In this document: positions 51,701-63,360 of the stretch, piece after piece | Position numbering within the stretch: position 1 is the first letter of the stretch | Layout of the letters: every line of letters starts with the position of its first letter | NCBI RefSeq assembly: GCF_014905175.1 | Contig: NC_057788.1 | Coordinates: forward strand, 24,708,154-24,772,153 | Direction: 5' to 3' | DNA length: 64,000 nt | Source of the DNA: Aphidius gifuensis | Lineage: Eukaryota > Arthropoda > Insecta > Hymenoptera > Braconidae | Translations under genes and position numbers: made by a program | The notes under the pieces: model-generated | What the model saw: the letters and a program-made list of their open reading frames with translations, nothing else | Databases searched by the model: none | What the model was told of the DNA's origin: nothing

Positions 51701-54700
51701 ACCAAGTCTAAAATGTGTTGATCTAGTCGTGCAAGAACTCAGCAATGTAGTACGCATTTGTACTGATCGAGTAAGTATATTAATTCATCATGTTGAATAA
51801 TTTAAAATACCAATAAATTATAGTATTTTTATATTTATAAATAAAAATATGTTTCTATTTAAATTTAATTTCAAGATGGCACGCTATCCAAGATTACGAG
51901 AAGAAACTGAGAGAATAATAACAAGCTATGTAAGACAACGTGATCAATTGTGCAAGGAACAACTGGTCCTCTTGGTTGATTGTGAACTTGCATATATGAA
52001 TACTAATCATGAAGATTTTATTGGATTTGCCAAGTAAGATAGAATTTTTTTTATTTTATTTATTATAAATTTATATTTTATAAGATTCTATATAATATTT
52101 AAAAATGAAATGACATGAAAAAAAGATAAACAAAAATTTTTTCTACTCTAGCAAGCATTACTGCACTTACGCAGTATTGTCAACTTAAAAAAAAAAAAAC
52201 AAAAAGACTATTTTATTTTTATTAAAAGTTGGCTAATTTAATTATTATTATTTTTGTTTTATAAAAATTATTTGATTACAATATTATTATCCACGTAAAA
52301 CCTGTGTGAATGTTTTGCTATATTTTATTAATTTTCACCGAGTAATTAATCACACAAGTATAAATTTTTTGTTTTTTTTTTTTAATCACGATTTTTATTT
52401 TTATTTATTTATAATTTTAGTTAAAAAAAAAAAGAAATTAAATTCAAAGTTTATCTAACACATTTTTGTGTTTAATTGTGAAAGGCATTGTCCTTTTTTG
52501 TTTTAATTATCAAAATATTATTTATTAATATTTATTTATATTTTTTTTTTGTTCTTAAACTTCACATGTTAATAATTGATACCACGCATGACTCACAAGA
52601 ATGAAAAATAATTTAAAAGAAAATAAAATATATATCTATACAATCCCAGTAAAATTCAATTAATTTTGATATTTATTTAATTTTTTTTCATCATTATATT
52701 ATATAATTAACAATTATTAGTATTTTTTTTTATATACTTGTGAGTACTACTATGTGTATTTTCTATTTATTTAAATATTTTTTTCGTCATTTTTTGTTAT
52801 CCACTGACGCTTTGCCTTTCACAAAGTATTTTATTTCAACCATAAACATAAAACATAAAAAAAAATCTTATGATTTCATAATCAACTGTGTTATACTTCA
52901 CCAATATAAACATTTATTTATGTAATTATATCGGCAGCGCGGCGGCCAGTATCTATAACGCAAGGTAAGAGCATTAATGAACATTACAATCGAATTTTTT
53001 AACTAACTAAAATTTTTATTAAAACCCATTATTTGGCTTATTTATTTTTTATTTTTTTTTTTAATGCTTTTATCTAAAAGATTACTAATTTATTTTCATT
53101 ATCTTATCATAATATTAATACTATATCAAATAACAATCATCAATTGATTTTATATTTTATTTAATGCTTATTTTTTCATTTATTATTTTGTTCATGTTCT
53201 TATGCATCACTTGTCATTAAAAAAAAAAAAAAAAATTACTTAAAAAACAAAATTTATATTAATTTATAAATTCATTTGCACTCATTGAGTTTAATAATAA
53301 ATTAATAATATAAAAAAAAAATATATATGAATTATTTTCAATGATATGTAATACAAAACAGTTGTGTTTAGATAAAATATTAGTTTGTTTTTTATCATCA
53401 CATGAAAAATGTTTTGCTACTAGCATAAAATATAGATAAATATTTTAAAATAAATATGATTATTAAAATTTTTATTTATATTATTGATAATTATCAATTA
53501 AAATGCGTTGTGAAGGCTAAATTTTTTGAATTTTAATATTTTTTTGTATAAGTTTGTTTTAATTTAATTTTTTCCCAGATTATATTTATTTATATTAATT
53601 TATTTATCATTTCAAAATAATAAATAAATAATTTGTTTTAGTGCTCAACAATCATCAGAAAATGCTGTTAAAGCTGGTCGACATACACTTGGTAATCAAG
53701 TCATACGCAAGGGTTATATGTGTATTCATAATTTGGGTATTATGAAAGGTGGATCAAGAGATTATTGGTTTGTCTTGACATCTGAGAGTATTTCATGGTT
53801 TAAAGATGAAGAAGTAAGTAATTTTATTATTAAATTACATTATATTGTGTTGATTAACTTTTTTAAAAATTATTTACTTATCATTTAATAGGAACGTGAA
53901 AAAAAATATATGCTACCACTTGATGGATTAAAACTTCGTGATCTTGAACAAGGTTTTATGTCACGACGACATTTATTTGCATTATTTAATCCAGAAGGAC
54001 GAAATGTTTATAAAGACTATAAACAACTTGAATTGAGTTGTGAGACTCAGGATGATGTTGATTCATGGAAGGCTTCATTTCTCAGAGCTGGTGTTTATCC
54101 AGAAAAAGCAACAGAGTCAGCCAACGGTGATGGCGAGGTAAAAAAAAAAAATTAAATATATAAATAAAATAATTGTCAGGACATTATTGTTACTGAATTT
54201 ATCGGTTAAAATTATTTAAATAATTTTTTAAATTAATGATAGATTCAATAATTTATTATCAGTCATAATTGTACACGATATATTTTTATTTTAGGAAAAT
54301 AAACGTCGGGTGAGTTTGATAATACGTGTGACTGATAATTTGTTGTTTTTAATTTGTGATACATTAACGATTTATTATAAACTAACATTAATGACCTGAA
54401 TAATATTTTTGAATTTTAAATCCATTGATTTTTTGCTATTAAAAAAAATATATATATATTTTTGATTGATTTTAATTGGCATGATGGGGATATTTTAAAA
54501 AGAAAAATAAATTTTTGCCCTTTTTTTTTTATTTTTTACTTGATAACCCTTGAAGGAAGGATATGAGGTTTGTAAAAAAAAACAAAGAAAACTTTAGGAT
54601 AGTCGACACAACACTGTACAAGAAGAGCACTTTAGATTAAATTACATTAAAAAAATTTACTAATTAAAATTAAAATATTTCTTTACACATGCACATACAC

Positions 54701-57700
54701 GTGTGTAGATAAAATTTAATTTTATAAAAATAATTTTTTAATATATAAATTATAATAATTTATTTAAAAAACAGGGTGGATCTGAAGCACAATCATCAAT
54801 GGATCCACAATTGGAACGACAAGTTGAAACAATAAGAAATTTAGTTGATTCTTATATGAAAATTGTTACAAAAACAACACGTGATCTTGTACCAAAAACA
54901 ATTATGCATTTAATTATAAATAATGCTAAAGATTTTATAAATGGTGAATTATTGGCACATCTTTATGCAAGTGGTGATCAAGTAAGTTAATCAATTTTTT
55001 TTCCTAGTTTTTAAAATTAAAAATATTATTAATTATTATAAATATTTTTAAAGTCATCAATGATGGAAGAATCACAAGAAGAAGCCCAAAAACGTGAAGA
55101 AATGTTACGAATGTATCATGCATGCAAAGAAGCACTTCGAATAATTGGTGACGTATCAATGGCAACTGTAACAACACCAGTACCACCACCAGTCAAAAAT
55201 GATTGGCTTGCATCGGCAGAAAATCCAAGGTAATTTCATAATAATATATAATTTTGCTATTTCTCTCTGTTTCTAAATTTATTAATAATACTAATTTTTC
55301 AATTAAAATCATTCGTTCATCAAAAATGACAAAAAACAAAAAAAAAAAACTATTTTTTATTTTGTGCGACTAATCAACTAACAAATTGAACGTGTCAATT
55401 ACAGTTACGGGTAAGAAATTGGTTCATAAATTTAATTTTTCACATGACTATTATTAATTTTATCCTCATAGATAACCCCCAAGTAATTATGAATGATAAA
55501 TAAATAAATTTGTTATTAAATATCCTGTAAATTTGCTCCAAGTATATTGACTAAATTAAAATATTTTTAATAATTCTTTCTTCTTTTGTTAATTTGTTTT
55601 TTAATATAAACACGTGTTTTAGATTATCACCACCATCACCTGGTGGACCAAGACGAGGAGTTAGTCAACCACCAGCACCAGCAAGTGCACGTGCACCACC
55701 ACCAGTACCAGGTGGTGGAAGACCAGCACCAGCAATTCCAAATAGACCTGGACCTGGTGGTGCACCACCACCACGTGGACAAGGTGGAGCTTTACCACCA
55801 CCACTCATTCCATCGTAAGTTAAAAATTTAAAAAATTAATTATATAAATCTTGTTTGTTTTTGACACTAACAACAGTGCTCATTTAAAAACAAAATTTTT
55901 ATTAAAACAAAAAAATTAAGAATATCTTAATTTTTTTACTAGCACTGTGTGTAGTTTGATACAAAAGAAAAAAAAAAACAACAAATTTTCTCTTTTTTTT
56001 TCTCTTTTTTTTTTTTTCTGTCTCTAGTAAATAATTATTAAATTAAATCTCGCATCATCTGGGCTTTGGTGCTAACTTCACTTTCTATTGCAGGCGCCGA
56101 CAATAAGTCTACGCACTAACACGTCTTTTCTTCACCTAATTAATAAACATTATATCTGTTGCATTTAATATATAATTATTAACGTTTGGTAAATAAAATT
56201 TCCTCCCTTTTTCTTTAAAAAAATAATAATAAATTATTTGAAATAAAACATAATAACAAAAGATAATTAAAAAAAAAAACAAAATTATGTAAAAGCTCGC
56301 TTCGTGTTTATATTTTTAATTTTGAAATGAATTTTATTTTTTGAAAGAATAATATAATATTTATATTGTTAATATACAATGTGAAAAAATTTGAAAGAGT
56401 TTAATCATCTATAGTAAAAAATTATATATTATATCATTGAGCTCATTGAGTTTGATGGTCCTATATTATTGGGCCTACCGAATGTTATTTTTTTTTTGTT
56501 TTTTTTTTGTCTAATTGTTTTTCATCTTCTGCAATCAGTATTTTCATGAAAATAATTTTTTTTTTTTAACTAACAGCATGGCATTTTTTAAATATGTCAA
56601 TCACTATCGATAAATCATTGCAATTGCTTATTTTTCCTATCACGTCATTCTTCAAATATCATGTTAAATGAGCTAAATTAAAATATAATATTGCTTGGAA
56701 ATTAATTCATAATATATCATGGAATTTGGTAAATTTAAATAAAAAAAATATTGTTAATGTCGGTGCCTGCATATATTGTTAAGAAAAAAATACACTTAGA
56801 TGCAACAAAAATAATTTATAAAATATAAGAAAAAAAAAAAAAAGAATTGTGGATAGACAACAGTAGCTCAAAAACTGTTTGTACGTGTCATGTTTAGTCG
56901 TGGTGGCCTGCAACAGAGAGTGACACAGGCAGCAACACAAGCCGCTGCAAATGCTGCTGTGAACGAGTTAATGGATGCATTCCGGATCAAGTAAATAAAT
57001 GAATAAAAAAAAAACAAAAAAATATATATAATTATATTAAATAGTGCTTTTTGTGTGCGTAAAGAAAATAATAGTTTTTAAAAAAAAATAAAATTATTTA
57101 CATGTTATCGTGTGAATGACACGCTCTCTAATGAATATTACAAAAATAATTTTTTTTAGTAATACGGTAGACTATTCAGGATTGAGTATTTTTAATTAAA
57201 TTTAAATTTTTTTTATTTTTTAATTTTTAATAAACAACTATCTATCTGTGCATGGATATATTTTTTTTTATTAATTTGACAATTTTTAACTTTAATTTTC
57301 TTCTTTTTTTTTCAATTAAAAAGGTTAAATAATATTTAAAACAAAAAAATTAAACTAACATTATTCTTGTCCTGAAAAGTCTATCAAAACCCTTGGATTA
57401 TATTATTGTTAAATACTATAATCTATGCTGATTAATTAAACTATTCATTCTACGACATTCTATTATAAAAATTCCATCTGCATATGCATTTATTCCATGT
57501 TATTAAACTATATAAATAGATAATAATAATCAATGTATTGTTAATGAATAACAAAAAAAAAAAAAAAAAGACAAAAATGTCATGCTGTTGAATGAACAAT
57601 TAAATGAATTGTTATAACTTTTTTGATTAATTTTATGATTGCGAATGACAAGGTTATACACAGGTTAAATAATTCCATTTAATTTGAATATATTTAATAA

Positions 57701-60104
57701 TGTATCTGTAATAAATTCCAATTACATTGATAATAATTTAATTATCAATTTTTATTATTTTTTAATAGGCCTAATTTCAAAATATTTTCATCAAAATTAA
57801 TATCCATTCATTTTAATAGAAAAAAAAAAAAGAATTATTGTTGTTGTGTAAATTATATTGATTAATAATTTTTAATATTTATTGTGTAACTGTGACTCAT
57901 GTTCGGTAGGCCAATGAAAATATTCCAATAATTTTATTAAATATATATTTAAATGATAAATTTAAAAAAAAAAAAAAAAAATAGCCCAATTTTAAACGAA
58001 TTCCTTTTACAAAATAAAATTTAAAAAAAATTCCAATCTTAGCGTTACAACGTTAATTAAAAAAAAAAGCATATCAGTTTGAAAAATCTGTTGGCAAAAA
58101 AAAAAAAAAAGAAAGAAACAAGAACAACGAATGTCGTTGAAGCGAAAAATAAAATTTAAAAAAAAGATAGCTACTGAATTGTTATATATTTATTAAACAG
58201 CAAAATCGCGGGTTGATAATTTAAATAAAAAAAATCTTGAAATGGGTACGCTTCTTTTTGACATTTAACAAGTCAATTAATATCGCTTAATTATTACCAA
58301 TAAATTTTAAGTGGATAATAAAATTTGACCAGATTTATAACTTCTATGGTATTTAATTTTTTAATTTTTAAAAGATTAAATTTAAAAAAAAAAATGAATA
58401 AATGGAACATATATTAGGAGCGTACTCATAGATTTATAAATTCAACAAATATTATTACTACAATTAAAATAGAGGGCTTTGTTATCGTTGTTGATTAAAA
58501 AAAAAAAAAAAATATACCATCCAAATGCACTCAAGTTTAAAATGCCTGCTTACTGTGACAGTTTAAAAAATAAAATTATTTTAAAAAACTAAAAGCAAAG
58601 AACAATATAAAGATTTAAAATAAAAACACCGTTAATAAATATTGTTAAAAAATTAATTTGTAGAATTTAAGGCGACATTAAGAGATACAAAAAAGTAAAA
58701 AATTATAATTATAATAATTAAGTCGCCAATATTTTAGTCGTCGAGTGTAAAGTGTAGCACATAATCGTTATTGAAAGAAAAAAAAATAATTGACAAATTA
58801 ATAAATACTAGAAAAAAGTAATGTAGAAAAAAAAAAAAAGTTCATGCACAAGTAATAAGAAAAAAATAAATTATTATGAAAATTCATCTTATCTTGTTTA
58901 TAAAAAAAAATCGAGTTGATTGAAATGAAAGATTTAATGAAGATGAAAAAAATAATTAAAAAGCTAAAAATGACAAATTATATGCTTCCATCTAAAGCTT
59001 CAGTATATAAAAAAAAAAAAAAATTAATTCTGATAATAAAATTTGAAAATAATGCTTCGCGTGATTGTCTATACCAGTGTTGTAAAATTTTTATTTTTCA
59101 TTTAAATTGTCATTTAATATAATTTTATTTGAGAAAAAATTAATAATAATCTATAAATTTATTGGCATATTAATTATATTTAAAAAAAAAAGCAGAGTAA
59201 ACCCCTGGGCATGATTAAGAAAGAAAAAAAAAACAAGATATCACTTATTCGCAAAATCATTTTGTTTTTAAAATAATAATCAGATTTAAATATTGGGCCA
59301 CTAAGAAACAACATGCAGTTTATCATAAAATAACAATTCAAAAATATATATATAATTAATAAAAAAAAAAAAAATAAAACAAATTAGAATAATATTACCG
59401 GGAAAGGAAATTAAAAACAAAAAAAAAAAAAAAACAAGCAACAATATGATCAGGCATTCCTTGCGATATGGAATATTTATTGCGAGGGGTACACACTGTT
59501 TATTGCAATATAAATGTGTATATAGGAAGTAACATGTTAAATAGAATATAAAAAAAAAAAAAAATGAAAAATGATAAAAACCAAAAAAAAAAAAAAAAAA
59601 TGAAATCAAAAATTACAATGTTAAGGAACATATTTCTTTCGAGAAATGTGAGTCTTGTATGTTCTCGTTTTTATTCGTATAAACCTACTGAAATTATTAT
59701 TAAAAAAATTCCTCTTTGCTTTGTTCACTAATTTTTTTAAATTATTATTTTCAATCTAATTTTAATTTGTATGTCTACTTAAAACTGTCTGATGATTTTT
59801 TTTCTAAAAAATCATTATTTGTTTTTTGTCTTTTTACTTTTTTTATTTCTTTCTTTCTTTCACTGCTTCATTGCTTTCGCATGTACTAACATTATTAATA
59901 TTTAATATTAATTTATAGTTTTTTTAATTTTATTAATTTAATTTATAACTTATAATTTAATCTTTAACTACTTTTTATGTGTTTTTATATTCTAAATTTT
60001 TAATTTATATATTGTTTATTTATTTTATTTATTTTTGTAGGCGACCAGTACCCAATATTCCTCCCCGAATTCCCGACAGACCGTATTCAGGCCGACTTAA
60101 TTGA
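48787..60104 (+). CDS. shi: Dynamin (shibire), large membrane-fission GTPase
   Basis: Dynamin assembles on necks of clathrin-coated pits and drives GTP-dependent scission, including synaptic-vesicle recycling (established). Core exons: 48787-48950, 49766-49839, 50080-50433, 50511-50913, 51348-51547, 51625-51770, 51876-52033, 53642-53813, 53892-54137, 54775-54981, 55054-55229, 55623-55814, then alternative 3' ends. Seen: G1 GGQSAGKS (39-46), switch I T66, G3 DLPG (137-140), G4 TKLD (206-209), stalk with KTKAMLQMIQQLQSDFERTIEG, PH domain about 517-625 (VIRKGYMCIHNLGIMKGGSRDYW), GED from about 648 (DPQLERQVETIRNLVDSYMKIV), Pro-rich tail from about 768. With end exon 60041-60104 the protein is 851 aa; other ends give 834, 862 or 882 aa. 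Three extra in-frame microexons are listed separately. No domain is broken. Confidence 0.95.
49447..49473. promoter_or_regulatory. CRE plus 17-bp palindrome in shibire intron 1
   Basis: TGACGTCA at 49447-49454 is followed two bases later by GACACGTTGAACGTGTC (49457-49473), an exact palindrome around a central G. The AT-rich 815-bp intron makes such GC-containing symmetry notable; an intronic enhancer is plausible. Confidence 0.35.
52938..52964 (+). CDS. shi: shibire candidate 27-nt microexon before the PH domain
   Basis: TATATCGGCAG precedes and GTAAGA follows this 27-nt GC-rich segment inside the 1.6 kb intron between exons 52033 and 53642. Spliced in phase it inserts nine residues, so ...GFAN is followed by AAASIYNAS and then AQQSSEN. 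It has no stop and keeps the frame. Its GC content contrasts sharply with the surrounding intron. It would lengthen the linker between stalk and PH domain. Confidence 0.65.
54295..54309 (+). CDS. shi: shibire candidate 15-nt microexon after the PH domain
   Basis: TTTTTATTTTAG precedes GAAAATAAACGTCGG, followed by GTGAGT. In phase it adds Glu-Asn-Lys-Arg-Arg between ...ANGDGE and GGSEAQSSMDPQ, in the linker between PH domain and GED. It keeps the frame and makes the linker more basic. Confidence 0.6.
55405..55410 (+). CDS. shi: shibire candidate 6-nt microexon in the Pro-rich tail
   Basis: CAATTACAG, then TTACGG, then GTAAGA lies in the intron between exons ending 55229 and starting 55623. 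Inclusion changes NP-R-LSPP to NP-S-Y-G-LSPP, keeping frame and introducing a Ser-Tyr just before the SH3-ligand region. Both flanking splice motifs are good matches, but a 6-nt exon needs transcript support. Confidence 0.4.
56094..56106 (+). CDS. shi: shibire alternative terminal exon a
   Basis: After ...TTTCTATTGCAG the sequence GCGCCGACAATAA completes the split Ser codon and reads Ser-Arg-Arg-Gln-stop. It would end the Pro-rich tail at once, giving 834 aa, the shortest isoform. Confidence 0.5.
56472..57912 (+). promoter_or_regulatory. shi: Long-range intronic complementarity bracketing shibire exon b
   Basis: GGCCTACCGAA at 56472-56482 is exactly complementary to TTCGGTAGGCC at 57902-57912. 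Pairing extends about three more bases if one G is bulged. The two arms lie 416 bp upstream and about 910 bp downstream of exon b. Base pairing in the pre-mRNA would loop exon b out. Pairing is seen in sequence; a splicing role is inference. Confidence 0.4.
56898..56994 (+). CDS. shi: shibire alternative exon b (terminal, or 93-nt cassette)
   Basis: TCATGTTTAG precedes an exon reading SRGGLQQRVTQAATQAAANA then AVNELMDAFRIK and stop (TAA 56992-56994). It resembles the Drosophila shibire long tail, which ends with a similar QA..NEL..AF helix. A GTAAAT donor overlaps the last Lys codon at 56991; using it gives a 93-nt in-frame cassette (56898-56990) joining the exon at 60041 and preserving Lys. 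Its GC content is well above the intron background, supporting coding status. Confidence 0.7.
60041..60104 (+). CDS. shi: shibire distal terminal exon c
   Basis: TTTTTGTAG precedes an exon that completes the split Ser codon and reads RPVPNIPPRIPDRPYSG then RLN and stop (TGA 60102-60104). It has PxxP-type SH3-ligand motifs with flanking Arg, as in other dynamin tails. It gives 851 aa without exon b, or 882 aa with exon b as a cassette. Confidence 0.75.
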
Positions 60105-61519
60105 AGCAACAACTTCGCAGATTAATTTGTCTATTTGACAAATTAACTAAAAAATATATATATACAATGTATATATTTAAAAATCAAGTGATGAAAGTAT
60201 CAAGTTGTCAACGACTGGATCTTGGACATTTTGGTATTATGGAGAATACCTTGGAAACAACGACTCATAAAACAGTGGTTTTTTTTGTAAAAAAAATAAT
60301 TATAATTATAATAAAATTCAAATTTAAATAAATGGCTGAGAAATGGATCAACACTGTCTTCACTCAGCTGACCAAAGTTCAAATGAATTTTTTCTGGAGA
60401 AGAAATTAAAATTAAGACTGCGAAAATTTTTTTAAAATTCGTAGATTTTTTTTTTTTCCTTTAGATATGTGTAACTCAATGTGTAATAATTTTTTTTTTT
60501 TTTTTTAACCGAGAAATTAATTTTTTTTTTTTTAACACTTTTATCCTAGATAAATTTATATATATAATTTTTTTGTTTTTTGTATAATAACTCACAGTTA
60601 AAGTATTAATTAAAAAAAAAAAAAAAAAAAAAATTAGTGAGAGCAATTAATGATTATTGTGATAATGAAAATAATAATAATATCATCTTTTGAACTATAA
60701 ATTAAGTATTATTGATATTTTCATTGTTCTAAACGTGTCATTAAATAAAATTAACTGTAAACCTTTTTAGGCAACAATATAAAATGTGTAGGATCAGTAT
60801 TAAAGTCGCGTTTAAATAAAAACAATTTTTTTTTTTTGTATTAAATTTTATAAATTGTATTGTTTACACTAATTATTAATTAATAATAATTAATATGCTC
60901 AATTAAAATGACACGAGCTAAAGAAGCAATTAAAAAAAATTATTATAGACAAAAAAAAAAAAAAAAAAAACTGTTACCTCACATTGTCATAACGCTTATT
61001 ATTTTTTATTAATTTTTTTTTTTTTTTTTTCTGTTTGCTAGGCCAGTTAGATTTTTTTTTTAAATCATAGATATTTGTAAAATTTAATTTATTTAAGATA
61101 ATAGAAAAACAATCTTACAATTTAGGACTTAATAATTAATTGGCACAAATCATTGCCAATAATTATAATGATTAATGATTAATAATAATAATAATAACAC
61201 AAGTGTAAAAAATAGATATAAAACAGTGTTAAAATATTAAATTCATCAATTTAGAGATTTTGGAGTAAATGATTTTGTTTTTTATTTATATTTTTTGTCC
61301 TAGTTTAACGTCAGTTTGAATATACTACAAATCATATGAGACTGATGATTGTGCCTGGATCATTGTGACATGTAATAAATGACATTTAAACACAAAATAA
61401 TAAAAAAAATCTTGGTCAGTATTTATTTATTTTTATTAATTCAAAATAAAAAGAATAAACACAATTTCAATTAATGAATGTTATTAATTATTTCTTTAAA
61501 AAACGTATTTTTGTATTAA
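60105..61519. other. shibire 3' UTR and shibire-AGPAT convergent intergenic region
   Basis: The first 300 bases after the stop are of mixed composition and are probably 3' UTR. The rest is AT-rich with long homopolymers (for example about 60611-60632). No further gene is seen. The two genes converge here, so both poly(A) sites must lie within this 1.4 kb; no single signal stands out. Confidence 0.5.
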
Positions 61520-62601
61520 TTATTTATTATTTTCTCGTTTAACTTCAGCTAATATTTCATTAGTTGAACTTTGAAACTCTCGATTCATGACATCATATGA
61601 TTTTTTCATCAACGTATCAAGATCATTTTTAGTCATACCTTCAGTTGAAATAGCTGGTAGTATTGTTATATAACTTTTTCCTAACGTAAAAGAATAAAAA
61701 AAAAAAAAAGTAAAATAAAAAATAAATAAATTGTTTGTTAAATATTATCTAAACAATCATTGTCAAATCGTAGCTTATTACCTGAGTTAAATATTTTTTT
61801 ATCATGATCAATATAATAATATTTTGAAACAACAATTGGTTGTATTGGTGCTTGTGATGATATAGCAACATTAAATGCACCTTTTTTAAATGGTCTAAGT
61901 GTATTATCCGAGTGTCTTGTTCCTTCAGGAAACATTAATAATTTGGCTTTTCTTTTATTTATTATTTTACCAGTTGTATTTAATGCATTGACTGATTCAT
62001 TTTTTTTATTTCTATTTATAAATATTGTACCCCAAAGTAATGATGCTAAACCAAATATACCAGTAAAATAAAGTATTTCACTTTTTGATACGACTGTACA
62101 ACTGTCAATGACTGGCCATAGTTCAGCCAATACTGATTGTAAAAGTAATTAAAAATTATTATTATTATTATTGTTTTATTTATTTATGATAATTAATGTT
62201 AATCAATTTACCAACTAGATCCAAAGAACTTTGATGATTTATTAAAATTACAGCGGCTTTATCTTTTACAATATTTTTTTTTCCTCTAATTGAAAATTTT
62301 ACACCAACTAATCCCATAATTTTTTTAACTTGCCATGCTGGTATTCTAATAATTGAAAAAAAAAATTTAATAAATATTAATTTAACTATATAATTGTAAT
62401 GATAAATATTTCTTACAAGGCATTTTTCCAATGAAATGGTCTAAATAACATAAATACAACTGGCCATGAAGTTGCAAACATACTACCAAGTATAAAATAT
62501 GTAAATTTAAAATAATATTTCACTTTATCACTGAGAAAAATTAATGATCCAAGCGTAGTAATAACGCATAGAAAAAAATAACTCCAATCAAAATTAATCA
62601 T
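61520..62601 (-). CDS. 1-acyl-sn-glycerol-3-phosphate acyltransferase (AGPAT/LPAAT)
   Basis: ER membrane enzyme that acylates lysophosphatidic acid to phosphatidic acid in glycerolipid synthesis (family knowledge). Exons in transcript order: 62601-62417, 62345-62212, 62132-61782, 61680-61520; 831 nt, 276 aa, close to human AGPAT1/2 (283/278 aa). Seen: an N-terminal hydrophobic region with two likely membrane segments (residues 7-25 and about 31-55), catalytic motif I NHQSSLD (98-104, NHX4D), motif II GTIFINR (141-147), motif III FPEGTR (174-179), motif IV APIQPIVVS. Motif II has Asn where many homologues have Asp (FIDR). The C-terminus is hydrophilic, without an ER-retrieval signal I can identify. 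Convergent with shibire. Orthologue number among insect Agpat genes is not decided. Confidence 0.92.
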
Positions 62602-62935
62602 TTTACTAGTTTATTAATTTAACACTGAGTTATTTTCATTTGACTTTTACTGGACAACTGATAAAACAATCAGTTATGATGATAATTTAAAGAATCAATG
62701 ATGATATCATTTAAAATGTTATTGTGAATATGAACTTTGGATTTCACCTATACATCTATACATAACATTTGAGTTAATTTTTTTCTTGTATTTAAAAAAC
62801 ATGTATAGTTAATTGTAATTAACATTCATCGTTTATTGTTCATGAATAAAAAAAAATAATAATAATAATATAAAGATAAGTAGCTTGAAAATAAATATTT
62901 TTTTTATTCACAAATTATTATCTTTATTTTTTAAA
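62602..62935. promoter_or_regulatory. AGPAT upstream region
   Basis: AT-rich sequence between the AGPAT start and the duplicated unit. It should contain the AGPAT promoter, but I see no diagnostic element. The segment at 62850-62870 is an AAT microsatellite. Confidence 0.3.
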
Positions 62936-63097
62936 TATAGTTAAATAAAATTTATGTTTTTTAAGTAATTAATATTTAAAAAAATCAAAAAAAATCAACA
63001 ATATAAATATTAATATGATTAAAATTTTTTTTTTCTATTTTGCAAAATAATTATATTGAAATTGAACGTAATTTATAGTGTAAATTGCCTGTTTTTT

Positions 63098-63136
63098 TCT
63101 CACAAGTGGTGATGTGAAGATACTTTAGTATATATA
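63098..63136 (+). promoter_or_regulatory. snRNA-type Pol III promoter of RNA copy 1 (PSE-like plus TATA)
   Basis: A 23-bp block at 63098-63120 (TCTCACAAGTGGTGATGTGA...) is conserved at 21 of 23 positions in copy 2. TATATATA at 63129-63136 follows. Relative to the inferred 5' end at 63159 these lie at about -61 to -39 and -30 to -23, the geometry of type 3 Pol III promoters in insects (PSE plus TATA). Copy 2 has the same arrangement. Confidence 0.5.
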
Positions 63137-63158
63137 CGACACTAAGGTATAATCTAAT

Positions 63159-63360
63159 GGAACGGCGGAGAGGGAATACTCCTTACAGAAGGAGGCTCAA
63201 TTGTGTTTGGGTTGTGCACAATGTATTAATGTATAGAGAATGCAGTTTGGCTTCGCTGCTAAGACTCTCATAATATAGGGTTTTGATTTGTCGCTTTGTA
63301 TCCCGTGTCAAAAATAACAAACGTACGAACTCTCCGCTCACGTTCCTTTTTGCTCTTTTT
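63159..63360 (+). ncRNA. Candidate Pol III-transcribed structured RNA, copy 1
   Basis: The inferred RNA begins GGAACGGCGGAGAG, which pairs with CTCTCCGC (63330-63337) and CGTTCC (63341-63346) around a 3-nt bulge, closing a terminal stem of 14 bp. Inside are hairpins CTCCTT-ACAG-AAGGAG (63179-63194), ATTGTG...CACAAT (about 63200-63222), GCAG...CTGC (63242-63259) and GGG...CCC (63278-63304), then a single-stranded AAAAATAACAAACG. A T-run at about 63356-63366 would terminate Pol III. I do not recognise the family: no U6, U6atac, SRP, RNase P/MRP or tRNA hallmark is visible. The minus-strand open frame across it is a shadow. Confidence 0.55.
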
